NCBI GenBank assembly: GCA_964582705.1
Contig: CAZOTE010000010.1
Location: 1-49,514 of the forward strand
DNA length: 49,514 nt
Origin: Alkalibacter sp964582705
GTDB taxonomy: Bacteria; Bacillota; Clostridia; Eubacteriales; Alkalibacteraceae
Direction: 5' to 3'
The translations under genes were made by a program, and so were the position numbers. The notes beneath the pieces were generated by a model, which did not search any database, had not been told where the DNA came from, and worked only from the letters and a program-made list of their open reading frames with translations. Positions 15,825 to 23,480 of the stretch are shown one piece after another. Each line of letters begins with the position of its first letter. Positions within the stretch are counted from its first letter, which is position 1.

Positions 15825-16019
15825 ATGAAAATCACAAAAGATATGGATATCATGTCCGCGGTTAACAATTTTCCGGAAACCGTTGACGTTTTTCAAAGAT
15901 TTGGAATGCATTGCTTCGGGTGCATGGCTGCAAGATTTGAAAACATCGAGCAAGGTGCAGCGGCACACGGAATCGATGTAGATGTGTTGCTAGAAGCTTT
16001 AAACGAAGTTGCAAAATAA
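15825..16019 (+). CDS. DUF1858 domain protein
   Basis: This 64-residue protein is a single DUF1858 domain: ITKDMDIMSAVNNFPETVDV, then GMHCFGCMAA with its paired cysteines (about residues 29-32), then a C-terminal HGIDVDVLLEALNE. Similar domains are found alone or fused to hybrid-cluster proteins and may bind a metal or take part in redox sensing. That is inference from the CFGC pair. The ATG follows GGAGGTG at good spacing. It is the only plus-strand gene in the window and stands alone between its own promoter and a shared terminator. Confidence 0.9.
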   Translation: MKITKDMDIMSAVNNFPETVDVFQRFGMHCFGCMAARFENIEQGAAAHGIDVDVLLEALNEVAK

Positions 16020-16039
16020 GCTTTAATCTCAACAAAAAT

Positions 16040-16090
16040 AAAGTACACCCAGATGTTAGCTGCAAGCTAGTATCCGAGGTGTACTTTTTT
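16040..16090. terminator. Bidirectional terminator between the DUF1858 gene and uraA
   Basis: The 10-bp stem AAAGTACACC / GGTGTACTTT (16040-16049, 16079-16088) encloses a smaller TAGCT/AGCTA hairpin. T-runs lie on both sides, so it serves the plus-strand DUF1858 gene and minus-strand uraA. Confidence 0.8.
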
Positions 16091-16108
16091 ATAAGTGATA
16101 TCTTATAC

Positions 16109-17350
16109 CTATATATCTCCAGGCAGCAGCTTGTTTAGAACTATGCCTAAAAATGCGGCTATCGCCAGTCCTGAAACCGACAGCGTACCACCTATGAAGA
16201 TATTGTCAATTGCAATTCCCGCAACTAATATCAATGACGCGATTATAAGGTTCCTGCTGTGGGCAAAATCAAGTTTTGCTTCAACCATGGTCCTTACGCC
16301 AACGCTTGCGATCATTCCGAAAAGAATTATGCTGACTCCGCCCATGACCGCAGTTGGTATTGAGTTGATCAAAGCTCCAAACTTTCCGATCATGCTCAGT
16401 ATCACTGCAAATACAGCTGCAATCCTTAAAACTGAGGGATCGTATACCTTGGTTACAGCCAATACTCCGGTATTCTCACTGTAAGTAGTATTTGCAGGTC
16501 CTCCTAGAATACCCGCAACAATAGTAGCAAGTCCATCGCCGAGCATGGTCTTATGAACTCCCGGATCCTTAAAGAAATCCTTGCCTACAACCGATCCGTT
16601 TGTGACTATATCCCCAAAGTGCTCTATGAATATTACCATTGCTATAGGAGCTATCGCTGTAATCCCCGCCATGCTGAATTCCGGCATCGTCGTTATGCTC
16701 TGCCATGAGCCTTGGGACATCCCAAACCATCCCGCCTGGGATATGGTGCTGAAATCTACGACTCCCATCAGACCGGCTGCAATGTAGCCTACGATTACTG
16801 ATATAAGTATAGGCACTAGCTTGAAGAACCCCTTTGCAAAAATCGATACTGCGATCATCGTTAGTATTACTATAGAAGCAATTAGTATGGATAGGGTATC
16901 CACCGTGCCTGTTTGCGTAGCTGCGTCGTAGGAATATCCCGCCATACTGAGGGCTACCGGACTTAATCTAAGCCCGATGACTATGATGACCGGTCCTGTA
17001 ACGATTGGCGGGAAAAAAGATCTTACCTTGTCCGCCCCTGCAACCTGAATTATCAGTGACATGATTATATAAACTATTCCTGCTCCAATGACTCCACCCT
17101 TGACAGCCCCGATTCCGTATTGGGACAATGTCATTGCCAGAGCACCTATAAATGCAAAACTAGAACCTAAAAATACCGGTACCTTTTTTCCTGTAACATA
17201 ATGAAAAATCAAAGTCCCCAACCCTGCGCTCAAGAGGGCTACTGAAGTATCCAGCCCTGTAAGAATCGGCACTAGGACTGTGGCGCCGAACATTGCTAAA
17301 AGGTGCTGAAAACCCAAAACCGCTTTTTTGCCTCTGCTGATAGTATTCAT
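16109..17350 (-). CDS. uraA: Uracil permease (NCS2 family)
   Basis: This 413-residue membrane transporter of the nucleobase/cation symporter-2 family has about 12-14 hydrophobic segments. FQHLLAMFGATVLVP at residues 14-28 and PANTTYSENTGVLAVTKV in the middle are family signatures. The second is the conserved region of uracil rather than xanthine permeases. It imports uracil with a proton. The start codon overlaps the pyrR stop by 4 bases (ATGA). The pairing with pyrR and the attenuator upstream imply repression when uridine nucleotides are abundant. Confidence 0.94.
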   Translation of the reverse strand: MNTISRGKKAVLGFQHLLAMFGATVLVPILTGLDTSVALLSAGLGTLIFHYVTGKKVPVFLGSSFAFIGALAMTLSQYGIGAVKGGVIGAGIVYIIMSLIIQVAGADKVRSFFPPIVTGPVIIVIGLRLSPVALSMAGYSYDAATQTGTVDTLSILIASIVILTMIAVSIFAKGFFKLVPILISVIVGYIAAGLMGVVDFSTISQAGWFGMSQGSWQSITTMPEFSMAGITAIAPIAMVIFIEHFGDIVTNGSVVGKDFFKDPGVHKTMLGDGLATIVAGILGGPANTTYSENTGVLAVTKVYDPSVLRIAAVFAVILSMIGKFGALINSIPTAVMGGVSIILFGMIASVGVRTMVEAKLDFAHSRNLIIASLILVAGIAIDNIFIGGTLSVSGLAIAAFLGIVLNKLLPGDI

Positions 17351-17892
17351 TCTTCTCCTCCTTCAAATTTGGTCAATATGACCACGTCTTTTCCATCTTG
17401 CTCCTTGAGCAAGACATGAATCATTTCTTCCCGGGAAGTAGGTACGTTTTTGCCGGTATAATCGGGTCTTATGGGAAGCTCCCTATGACCCCTGTCAACT
17501 ATTACCGCGAGCTGTATCTTTTGTGGCCTTCCTGCATCCATGACCGCGTTTATTGCTGCTCTGCATGTTCTGCCGGTATAAATAACATCGTCCACCAAAA
17601 CTACGTTTTTGTCCTTAACTTCCAAATCAATGTGGCTTCTTGATATGCCGTTTTCCTCCTTGGCTCTGTCGTCCCTGTACTCGGTGATATCCACCGACCC
17701 AAGCTCAACCTTGGAGCTTTCAAAGGACTCTATGTTGTCAGCAATTCTTTTTGCTATCGGCATTCCTCTTGTTTTTATGCCTAAGATGACGAGATCCTTT
17801 GTTCCTTTATTCTTCTCCACAATCTCATGGGAAATTCGGGTAATCGCCCTGTTTAAAGCGCTTGAATCCATAATTTCAATAATGTTTGACAT
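17347..17892 (-). CDS. pyrR: Bifunctional pyr operon regulator / uracil phosphoribosyltransferase PyrR
   Basis: PyrR (181 residues) binds pyr mRNA when UMP is high and favours termination; it also makes UMP from uracil and PRPP. The PRPP loop VVLVDDVIYTGRTCRAA lies at residues 97-113. ILGIKTRGMPIAKRI and VDRGHRELPIRPDYTGKN are family-specific. The start at 17892 follows GAGGTG. A 26-residue longer reading covers the attenuator and was rejected. Only uraA follows; the biosynthetic pyr genes are elsewhere. Confidence 0.97.
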   Translation of the reverse strand: MSNIIEIMDSSALNRAITRISHEIVEKNKGTKDLVILGIKTRGMPIAKRIADNIESFESSKVELGSVDITEYRDDRAKEENGISRSHIDLEVKDKNVVLVDDVIYTGRTCRAAINAVMDAGRPQKIQLAVIVDRGHRELPIRPDYTGKNVPTSREEMIHVLLKEQDGKDVVILTKFEGGEE

Positions 17893-17911
17893 GTATCTCA
17901 CCTCTTTCGGC

Positions 17912-17993
17912 GCAAAAAAAATCTTTCTACGGCATGGTAAAAAGATTCGCGCAAACAAAATATGCATCACCTTGCCAGCCTCACAGGACCAAA
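17912..17993 (-). promoter_or_regulatory. PyrR-dependent transcription attenuator
   Basis: On the minus strand the leader carries GGTCCTGTGAGGCTGGCAAG (about 17972-17991), a very good match to the PyrR-binding anti-antiterminator loop. About 25 bases on comes a terminator stem AATCTTT / AAAGATT (17920-17947) followed by a T-run, directly before the pyrR ribosome binding site. Bound PyrR should favour termination. Confidence 0.85.
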
Positions 17994-18015
17994 TTAAAGG
18001 TAAATTCCTTAATAT

Positions 18016-18044
18016 AGTTTACATTAAAAATTAAAGCCTGTAAA
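18016..18044 (-). promoter_or_regulatory. Candidate promoter of pyrR-uraA
   Basis: -35 TTTACA (18039-18044), a 17-base spacer and -10 TAAACT (18016-18021) on the minus strand. The -35 is good and the -10 weak. It is placed correctly upstream of the PyrR site. Confidence 0.5.
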
Positions 18045-18058
18045 GATATATCGTCATC

Positions 18059-18838
18059 CTACACCATTGTATTTATTACATCCAGCATATCGTCTGCAGT
18101 TGTCACTGATTTTGCATTTACTTGGTATACCCTCTGTGTGACTATCATTTCTGCCATGGTTTTTCCCATGTCCACGTTCGATCCCTCAAGCATTCTTTGC
18201 CTAATCTCTCCAAAACCTTCGTCCTCTGCCGAGTTGTACAAAGGCAAGCCAGGCTGTTGAATAAATCTCCCCTCGCCTACAGATACAAGTTCGTCATTAT
18301 TGCCCGGGGAATATAAAATAATTCGTCCAAGCTCTAGATATCCACCTTCATCGTCTTTGCTGCCAACAACTCCTTGCCCGCTCACTGAATAACCTTCCCC
18401 CGCCGGCCACTGATCGTATGGCACAAATAACTCCATGGCCAATAGGTTTCCGTTGTCGTCGGTTATGGAATTGTCCGCATTTTTGTGAAACCCACCGTTT
18501 CTGGTAAGCATCATTTCTCCTTCAGGAGACACCACTCCAAAGAATCCCCTTCCCTCAACAGCTAAATGAAAATCCCCAGCAGAAGGAACAATGTTTCCCT
18601 GAATAAAATCTGTCTTTGAAAAAACCGTTTTTGATCCCGCATTTATCCCGGAATTTTGTGCATTTGCAGAGACCTCCACCTGGTTGTCCCCAATTTCATT
18701 CATAAGAAGCTGGCTAAAATTAACCTGCTTCTTCTTATAACCCTCCGTCGTGGAGTTCGCAATCTGGTCCGCTGTGTTGTCCATGACCTTTTGCGCGCTT
18801 CTCATTCCTGATTTTCCTATATTCAAGCCGGTATACAT
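18059..18838 (-). CDS. flhP: Flagellar basal-body rod protein, FlgG/FlhP-like
   Basis: This 259-residue rod/hook family protein has the N-terminal MYTGLNIGKSGMRSAQKVMD with ANSTTEGYKKKQ in place of the usual NVNTPG-type motif. A central DFHLAVEGRGFF and a C-terminal VTQRVYQVNAKSVTTADDML form the coiled-coil pair of the family. It is the second of two paralogous rod genes at the end of the long flagellar operon, 11 bases after the first, like flhO-flhP of Bacillus or the two flgG genes of Clostridioides. Assignment as FlgG or FlgF is uncertain. The product is exported through the flagellar gate to build the distal rod. Confidence 0.85.
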   Translation of the reverse strand: MYTGLNIGKSGMRSAQKVMDNTADQIANSTTEGYKKKQVNFSQLLMNEIGDNQVEVSANAQNSGINAGSKTVFSKTDFIQGNIVPSAGDFHLAVEGRGFFGVVSPEGEMMLTRNGGFHKNADNSITDDNGNLLAMELFVPYDQWPAGEGYSVSGQGVVGSKDDEGGYLELGRIILYSPGNNDELVSVGEGRFIQQPGLPLYNSAEDEGFGEIRQRMLEGSNVDMGKTMAEMIVTQRVYQVNAKSVTTADDMLDVINTMV

Positions 18839-18849
18839 TACAAATCACC

Positions 18850-19611
18850 CTAGTTCCTTCCGATTTCATTTACAGTTTTTTGAAGAGTGTCATTTAGCAC
18901 CCTCAACGTCCTCTGGTTGGATTCAAATTCTCTGGATACTTCCATCATTTTGACTATTTCATCCAAGATATTAACATTTGAAGCCTCTAGATAACCTTGT
19001 TTCACCTCGCCATCGCCAATTTCAAAATCAGCTCCACCGGGGGAAAACACACCTTCTCCCAACAATTCAAAATCCCCGTAATCGGGGTAATCAACCACCA
19101 TAACTCTTGTGGCGCCGCCATTTATATATCCCTTCGTATCCACGGTGAAATTGTCATTTTCGATATATATTTCCAAGGCATTTCCTCCTGAATCCATTCC
19201 CAGTACAGGATTGCCCTCCATAGTTACCAGTCTCTGCTGTTGGTCTATTTTAAAATTGCCGTTTCTTGTCAAGCCCATCTGTCCATTTTCAAGTTCGATG
19301 GTAAAAAAACCTCGTCCCGATATTGACAAATCGGTTCTAATTCCCGTTTCATTAAGTATCCCCTGAGTAAATGTAGTGTAAGCCCCATCTATTTCAGTGC
19401 CAAAGTTAATGCTGCCCAGATCAACCCGCCTGTCATTGTCCCTTCCCCCAGCCTGGTTGTACAAATCGTATTCCTGCATGGTACGGTGAATCAGCTGCTG
19501 GAATTTGTATCCCGGAGTATTGGCATTTGCAGCATTGGCAGAATTGTTCTCCTGCTTCTTTTGCAGCACGTTCATCTGCCTGCTGACATTATATAAGCTT
19601 CTTATGATCAT
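18850..19611 (-). CDS. flhO: Flagellar basal-body rod protein, FlgG/FlhO-like
   Basis: This 253-residue paralogue of the next gene has the N-terminal MIIRSLYNVSRQMNVLQKKQ, then ANANTPGYKFQQ (the conserved NTPG motif). SISGRGFFTIE lies in the middle, and a C-terminal MEVSREFESNQRTLRVLNDT forms the terminal helix. The length and order match the proximal of two rod genes after sigma factor fliA. The ATG follows GGAGGGG with 8-base spacing, placed in the end of the small membrane protein gene. It builds the axial rod together with FlgB, FlgC and FliE encoded upstream in the same operon. Confidence 0.85.
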   Translation of the reverse strand: MIIRSLYNVSRQMNVLQKKQENNSANAANANTPGYKFQQLIHRTMQEYDLYNQAGGRDNDRRVDLGSINFGTEIDGAYTTFTQGILNETGIRTDLSISGRGFFTIELENGQMGLTRNGNFKIDQQQRLVTMEGNPVLGMDSGGNALEIYIENDNFTVDTKGYINGGATRVMVVDYPDYGDFELLGEGVFSPGGADFEIGDGEVKQGYLEASNVNILDEIVKMMEVSREFESNQRTLRVLNDTLQKTVNEIGRN

Positions 19612-19615
19612 ATTA

Positions 19616-19813
19616 TTATTCCCCTCCGTTTATCAGGACTCTAATTTCTTCGGGATAAACCATACCCATAGTCCGTGCCTTTTCTTCGATTCTGAAATTC
19701 ACGCCTGCCATAAATGCCATGTTCATCAATACAGCAGATATCATAATCCCCGCACCCAATGATATGAGTATTTCAGGCTTTATTGCAAATAGTTTTTGGA
19801 TAAGTCTTTTAAT
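19616..19813 (-). CDS. Small single-pass membrane protein, apparent ATT start
   Basis: This is a 65-codon frame not found with usual starts. It reads IKRLIQKLFAIKPE, then a hydrophobic stretch ILISLGAGIMISAVLMNMAF (residues 15-34), then a basic/acidic tail FRIEEKARTMGMVYPEEIRV. It fills exactly the gap between the SwrB-like gene, whose end it overlaps by 34 bases, and flhO. A perfect GGAGG lies at 19821-19825, seven bases before the ATT at 19811-19813 and four before another ATT. No ATG, GTG or TTG is nearby; the first in-frame ATG is at codon 24, inside the membrane segment. The function is unknown. The tight packing supports it as real. Confidence 0.6.
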   Translation of the reverse strand: MKRLIQKLFAIKPEILISLGAGIMISAVLMNMAFMAGVNFRIEEKARTMGMVYPEEIRVLINGGE

Positions 19814-20148
19814 AATAAAACCTCCCCTTTTTTCATTCCGGTCTTTTTTGCTATCTCTGTAACATTCAAACCCTGGTTTTGATATTCCAGGATTATTCTT
19901 ATGTTGTCGGGAACTGTTTTCTTTGCCTCTATAACCTCTTCCTGTTCTGGATATTGCTTCGGTTCGGTTTCTGCAAAGTTCTTCTCCATGGTTTTTTCTC
20001 CTTCAAAAACCATCTTCTCAAAGAGGATCGACTCGATGGCCTCCAGCCTTCTCTCAATGCCGGGGTTTTCCTCTTTTTCTCTATCATTTTTATTATATAG
20101 TCCCAGACCCACTAGAGCTGATCCCAGCAGCACCAAAAAATAAAACAA
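19780..20148 (-). CDS. SwrB-like protein (DUF6115-type) with helix-turn-helix
   Basis: This 122-residue protein has an N-terminal membrane segment (FYFLVLLGSALVGLGLY, residues 2-18), a charged linker, and a C-terminal helix-turn-helix IRIILEYQNQGLNVTEIAKK followed by TGMKKGEVLLLKDL. Position directly after the flagellar sigma factor and this layout match SwrB/YlxL of Bacillus, which promotes flagellar export-apparatus maturation. The start is TTG with AAAGGAC in the end of fliA. The identity rests on order and architecture, since sequence similarity in this family is low. Confidence 0.7.
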   Translation of the reverse strand: MFYFLVLLGSALVGLGLYNKNDREKEENPGIERRLEAIESILFEKMVFEGEKTMEKNFAETEPKQYPEQEEVIEAKKTVPDNIRIILEYQNQGLNVTEIAKKTGMKKGEVLLLKDLSKNYLQ

Positions 20149-20152
20149 AAAA

Positions 20153-20875
20153 TCAGTCCTTTCCGTCGTGAGAGCTCTTCCCTAGGGCTTGTCTCAGTTT
20201 CAAGATTATCTTTCCATGTATCTGAGAAACCCTGGGAATGGAAATATCCATCGCGTAAGCAATTTCCTTGAGGGTGAGCTCTTCTGTGTAATAAAGGTTC
20301 AGAATTATTTTTTCACGCTCCCCAAGATCTTCAATAGCCTTGATCAGAAGTTCGCGCCTCTCTTTTTTTATATAATCTTCTTCGGGGGTTAGTGCGCTGT
20401 CATCCTTAATTAAATCCATAAGCTGCAGATCGCTTCCATCAGAGCTGAACAAAGTCGACTCGAATGAAATACTTGACAAGTAATGAACTGTTTCGTGCAG
20501 CTTGTATAGCTCCTTTTCTCCAATTCCCAGCTCCTGGCATATTTCGTGCTCTTCAGGATTTCTCATCAATGACTGCTCCAGTTTTTCCTTTGCGCTGTAG
20601 TAACGATTCAGCTTGCCAATCCTATCCCTGGATACCCTTCCGGATCTTCTCATTTCATCTATTATGGTCCCCTTAATCCTTAGAGTAGCATATGCTTCAA
20701 ATGGAACGGATTTTGTTCCATCATACTTTTTAATTGCATCTATAAGACCTATTACCCCTATTGAAAACATGTCGTCTCTGTCCATTTCGGAATCAGCTTC
20801 TATTCGGCCGACTATCCGCTTGACCAAGGGGATATGCTTTATAACCAATTCGTTGTCTGCATTGTTATAACTCAT
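20153..20875 (-). CDS. fliA: Flagellar sigma factor FliA (sigma-28/SigD)
   Basis: FliA (240 residues) directs RNA polymerase to late flagellar promoters. Region 2 reads DRDDMFSIGVIGLIDAIKKY and FEAYATLRIKGTIIDEMR. Region 3 has the WhiG/FliA-type RKxxR variant, seen as SRDRIGKLNRYYSAKEKL. Region 4 is ILNLYYTEELTLKEIAYAM followed by ISIPRVSQIHGKIILKLR. The ATG follows GGGGAGGTTTCAA. Its likely target in this window is the promoter ahead of flaG at 44304-44329. No anti-sigma FlgM gene is present here. Confidence 0.95.
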   Translation of the reverse strand: MSYNNADNELVIKHIPLVKRIVGRIEADSEMDRDDMFSIGVIGLIDAIKKYDGTKSVPFEAYATLRIKGTIIDEMRRSGRVSRDRIGKLNRYYSAKEKLEQSLMRNPEEHEICQELGIGEKELYKLHETVHYLSSISFESTLFSSDGSDLQLMDLIKDDSALTPEEDYIKKERRELLIKAIEDLGEREKIILNLYYTEELTLKEIAYAMDISIPRVSQIHGKIILKLRQALGKSSHDGKD

Positions 20876-20890
20876 TTGAAACCTCCCCTG

Positions 20891-21562
20891 CTATTTTCTG
20901 GTCTGCTTCCTCATGATGACGAATACGTGGTTTATAATCTGTTCCTTTGTATCTTCATCAACGCTGTCAAACTTAATTCCGTAGAAATACTTAGTCGAGT
21001 TAGGATTAACTGTTATTTGCTTGTGAACCAGGGTCCCTGTTATTATTATAGGTTCGTTGTCTAGACAGAGCTGAAAGAGCATCTTCTGACCATCGTTGAG
21101 GTTTTCATCACATGAGAATTTCACTCCCCCCGCGCTCAGGTCAATCATTATCCCCTCTTTCATATATTTAGATATCGTCGTGACCGCTTGGGCTGTATCT
21201 GTTATCGAAGGAATCAAGTCCAATATAAATTTGTTGGTAGTATAATTTAGCGGAGCGCTGCATGAAACCCTGACGTTTTCCCTCCGCTGAATATTCTTGA
21301 AACCGGCAAGGTCTGTCAATGTATAGGTCGGAACCCCTCCTGTAACCCGGTCTGCCACCACAGCCTCAAAAATCACAGCCTTGTTCTTATCAAACACGAC
21401 GGCTTTAACCTTCTCGCCTTTGTGAAATAGCTTGAACCGTTTGTCATCAGCAGGAATGGAAAAATCAATGGTCCTGTCTGTTTTGTCCATAACCATGCCT
21501 TGTGTCGTATTTCCATCTTCGCTTATAATCTCGATTTTTCCATTTAATCTAATCATGTCCAT
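20891..21562 (-). CDS. PilZ-domain protein (YcgR/YpfA-like)
   Basis: This 223-residue protein has an N-terminal YcgR-type domain (about 1-90) and a C-terminal PilZ domain. The c-di-GMP binding motif RRENVR follows residue 90, and DLSAGGVKFS lies 45 residues later; both are intact. YcgR-type proteins bind c-di-GMP and slow the flagellar motor. Its place between flhG and fliA supports a motor-brake role. The ATG follows GGTGATGGA. The GGDEF enzyme at 44387-46018 could supply its ligand. Confidence 0.88.
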   Translation of the reverse strand: MDMIRLNGKIEIISEDGNTTQGMVMDKTDRTIDFSIPADDKRFKLFHKGEKVKAVVFDKNKAVIFEAVVADRVTGGVPTYTLTDLAGFKNIQRRENVRVSCSAPLNYTTNKFILDLIPSITDTAQAVTTISKYMKEGIMIDLSAGGVKFSCDENLNDGQKMLFQLCLDNEPIIITGTLVHKQITVNPNSTKYFYGIKFDSVDEDTKEQIINHVFVIMRKQTRK

Positions 21563-21574
21563 TCCATCACCTGC

Positions 21575-22453
21575 TTATGATCCAAATATTTTAATAAACC
21601 TGTTTCCCAGTTGTTTTATAGTTGAAATGTTTCTTTCATATGAAGATTTTTCTAGTATGTTTTCGGCAATGCTTTTGATATTTCCGCTCGCCAGCGCATT
21701 GGGGTGGGAGATGACTACCGGTATCTGATCCATTATAGCCTTTTCAACCCGGGCATCGTCAAATATATATCCGCAGTTTTCGATATCTATATTTAAAAAT
21801 TCCTTTGAAGTCCTTTGAAGCTTTTCGAATGCTTCATCTCCAGATTTCAAATCGCTTACCTTATTTACTATTACCTTAGCCGAGGGCTTAAGCTCATAAA
21901 AACTCATGGCCTTGAGCACCCTGTATGCATCCGTAATCGCCGTGGGCTCAGGTGTAGTCACCATTATCACCTCGTGGGCAAAGGTTATGAAGCTTAAGGA
22001 TTCTTTGCTGATGCCCGCGCCGTTGTCGATTATCAGCACATCAAACTGCCCGAGCTCTAAAAGTTCGCCTATGAAGCTTTGCTGCCTGCCTTGATCGAAT
22101 GTTTCCATCTTTAAGAGCCCCGCTCCTCCGGATATGGCCTTTATTCCACCGGGACCGTCATAGATTATTTTATCCAGGTCTACTCCGTCATCTATGTGAT
22201 CGAATAGGTCGTATTTGTATTTTATGCCCATAAGGATATCAGCATTGGTCATTCCAATGTCTGCGTCCATGACCAAAACCTTTTTGCCCATTTGGGCCAT
22301 GGAAATTGCAAGGTTGACGCTGACATTCGTCTTTCCGACTCCCCCTTTTCCACTCACCACTGAATATATTTTCACATAGGAATCATCTTTGTCCATTTGA
22401 ATTCCCTTTGTTTTCATTATCAATTGCCTTAAAGACTCCGCCTGATCAATCAT
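21575..22453 (-). CDS. flhG: FlhG (MinD-like flagellar number regulator)
   Basis: FlhG (292 residues) is a ParA/MinD-type ATPase that controls flagellar number and stimulates FlhF. The N-terminal DQAESLRQL is the FlhG motif that activates FlhF GTPase. The deviant Walker A SGKGGVGKT lies at residues 34-42, then VLVMDADIGMTNADI and DVLIIDNGAGI. The C-terminus lacks an obvious long amphipathic helix. The ATG at 22453 is chosen over a GTG 12 bases upstream, because it gives the family N-terminus and has GGAG 11 bases before. It overlaps flhF by 8 bases. Confidence 0.94.
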   Translation of the reverse strand: MIDQAESLRQLIMKTKGIQMDKDDSYVKIYSVVSGKGGVGKTNVSVNLAISMAQMGKKVLVMDADIGMTNADILMGIKYKYDLFDHIDDGVDLDKIIYDGPGGIKAISGGAGLLKMETFDQGRQQSFIGELLELGQFDVLIIDNGAGISKESLSFITFAHEVIMVTTPEPTAITDAYRVLKAMSFYELKPSAKVIVNKVSDLKSGDEAFEKLQRTSKEFLNIDIENCGYIFDDARVEKAIMDQIPVVISHPNALASGNIKSIAENILEKSSYERNISTIKQLGNRFIKIFGS

Positions 22454-23480
22454 TCGCCAGTTCACTCCATAAATATGATAGTACGCTATCCAGAGAAGAC
22501 TCCTCTATATCCTCCGGTACGTTTTGACCAAAACAGAAATACTGAATTGGAAGTACGTTGTTTTCGATTATGTTCCAGAAATTTTTATAGTTTTTGACTT
22601 CATCGAATTTTGTGAGGATCATAGAGCGGTAATTCAATTCTTTGTACTTCTTAAGAACAGAATTATTGGTGTCCACATCTGCAGACATGCTTATTACCAG
22701 ATAATTGTTTTTATCTTCATCTATTTCATCCAAATACTTTTTGATTTCATCTATTCTGTCCTCGTTTTTGGGGCTCGCTCCAACTGTATCTACTAAAATC
22801 ATATCACAATAGCTTAGCCTGGAAATCTTTTTTTTCATTTCTTTTGGTTCGCTTACAGTTTCGCATGGAATTCCCAAAATTCCCGCATATGTTTTAAGCT
22901 GTTCTACAGCGGCAATTCGATAAGTATCGATTGTTATGAGTCCCACCTTTTTATTGTTCTGAAGGTATTCCTTGGATGCTATCTTGGCGATCGTCGTCGT
23001 CTTTCCCACCCCTGTGGGCCCAGTGAATACGTTGATCTTTCCGAGTTTCATCTCTTTGAAAAATGCATTTTCCATATAGATTTCACTAATAAAATTTTTT
23101 ACCTCTTCAAAAGTAACATCATTTTCAGATAGAGCATGCCTGTGGCAGTAGTCCCTCCACCTATCAAGAACTATTTTCTGCTTCCCAAAGACCCTCTCAA
23201 GCTTTTTGGAGTTCGTGTTATTTGCATGAGCTTGAGATTTACGCAGTATATCCCTATCCATGACGACCTTTTGTATCTCCTCTTTTTGGCTTGTATTCTT
23301 TTCGTGAATATCTTCCTCGATTGCGATGGTGACCTCCAGTTTTTTCTTTCTGAAAGGATTGAACCACCTTCCCGGCCTTACTTTCTTTTGGCTGATTATT
23401 ATCGCTTCTTTGCCTAGTTCGTATTTTGCCCTTACCAATGCTTCTCTCATGTCATTTACTATGTATTTTCTGATAATCAA
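22446..23480 (-). CDS. flhF: FlhF (SRP-type GTPase for flagellar placement)
   Basis: FlhF (344 residues) is an SRP-GTPase that positions the flagellar base. A basic N-terminal B-domain (1-130) precedes the NG domain. G1 GPTGVGKTTT is at residues 154-163, DTYRIAAVEQLKTYA follows, G3 is DTVGASPKN and G4 is TKFDE. The start overlaps the flhA stop by 4 bases (ATGA) and the end overlaps flhG. The gene sits directly between flhA and flhG, the usual order. Confidence 0.95.
   Translation of the reverse strand: MIIRKYIVNDMREALVRAKYELGKEAIIISQKKVRPGRWFNPFRKKKLEVTIAIEEDIHEKNTSQKEEIQKVVMDRDILRKSQAHANNTNSKKLERVFGKQKIVLDRWRDYCHRHALSENDVTFEEVKNFISEIYMENAFFKEMKLGKINVFTGPTGVGKTTTIAKIASKEYLQNNKKVGLITIDTYRIAAVEQLKTYAGILGIPCETVSEPKEMKKKISRLSYCDMILVDTVGASPKNEDRIDEIKKYLDEIDEDKNNYLVISMSADVDTNNSVLKKYKELNYRSMILTKFDEVKNYKNFWNIIENNVLPIQYFCFGQNVPEDIEESSLDSVLSYLWSELAND

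Noticed and set aside
17893..17970. N-terminal extension of PyrR by 26 residues
   Set aside because: It covers the PyrR attenuator and has no ribosome binding site; the start at 17892 fits the family length.
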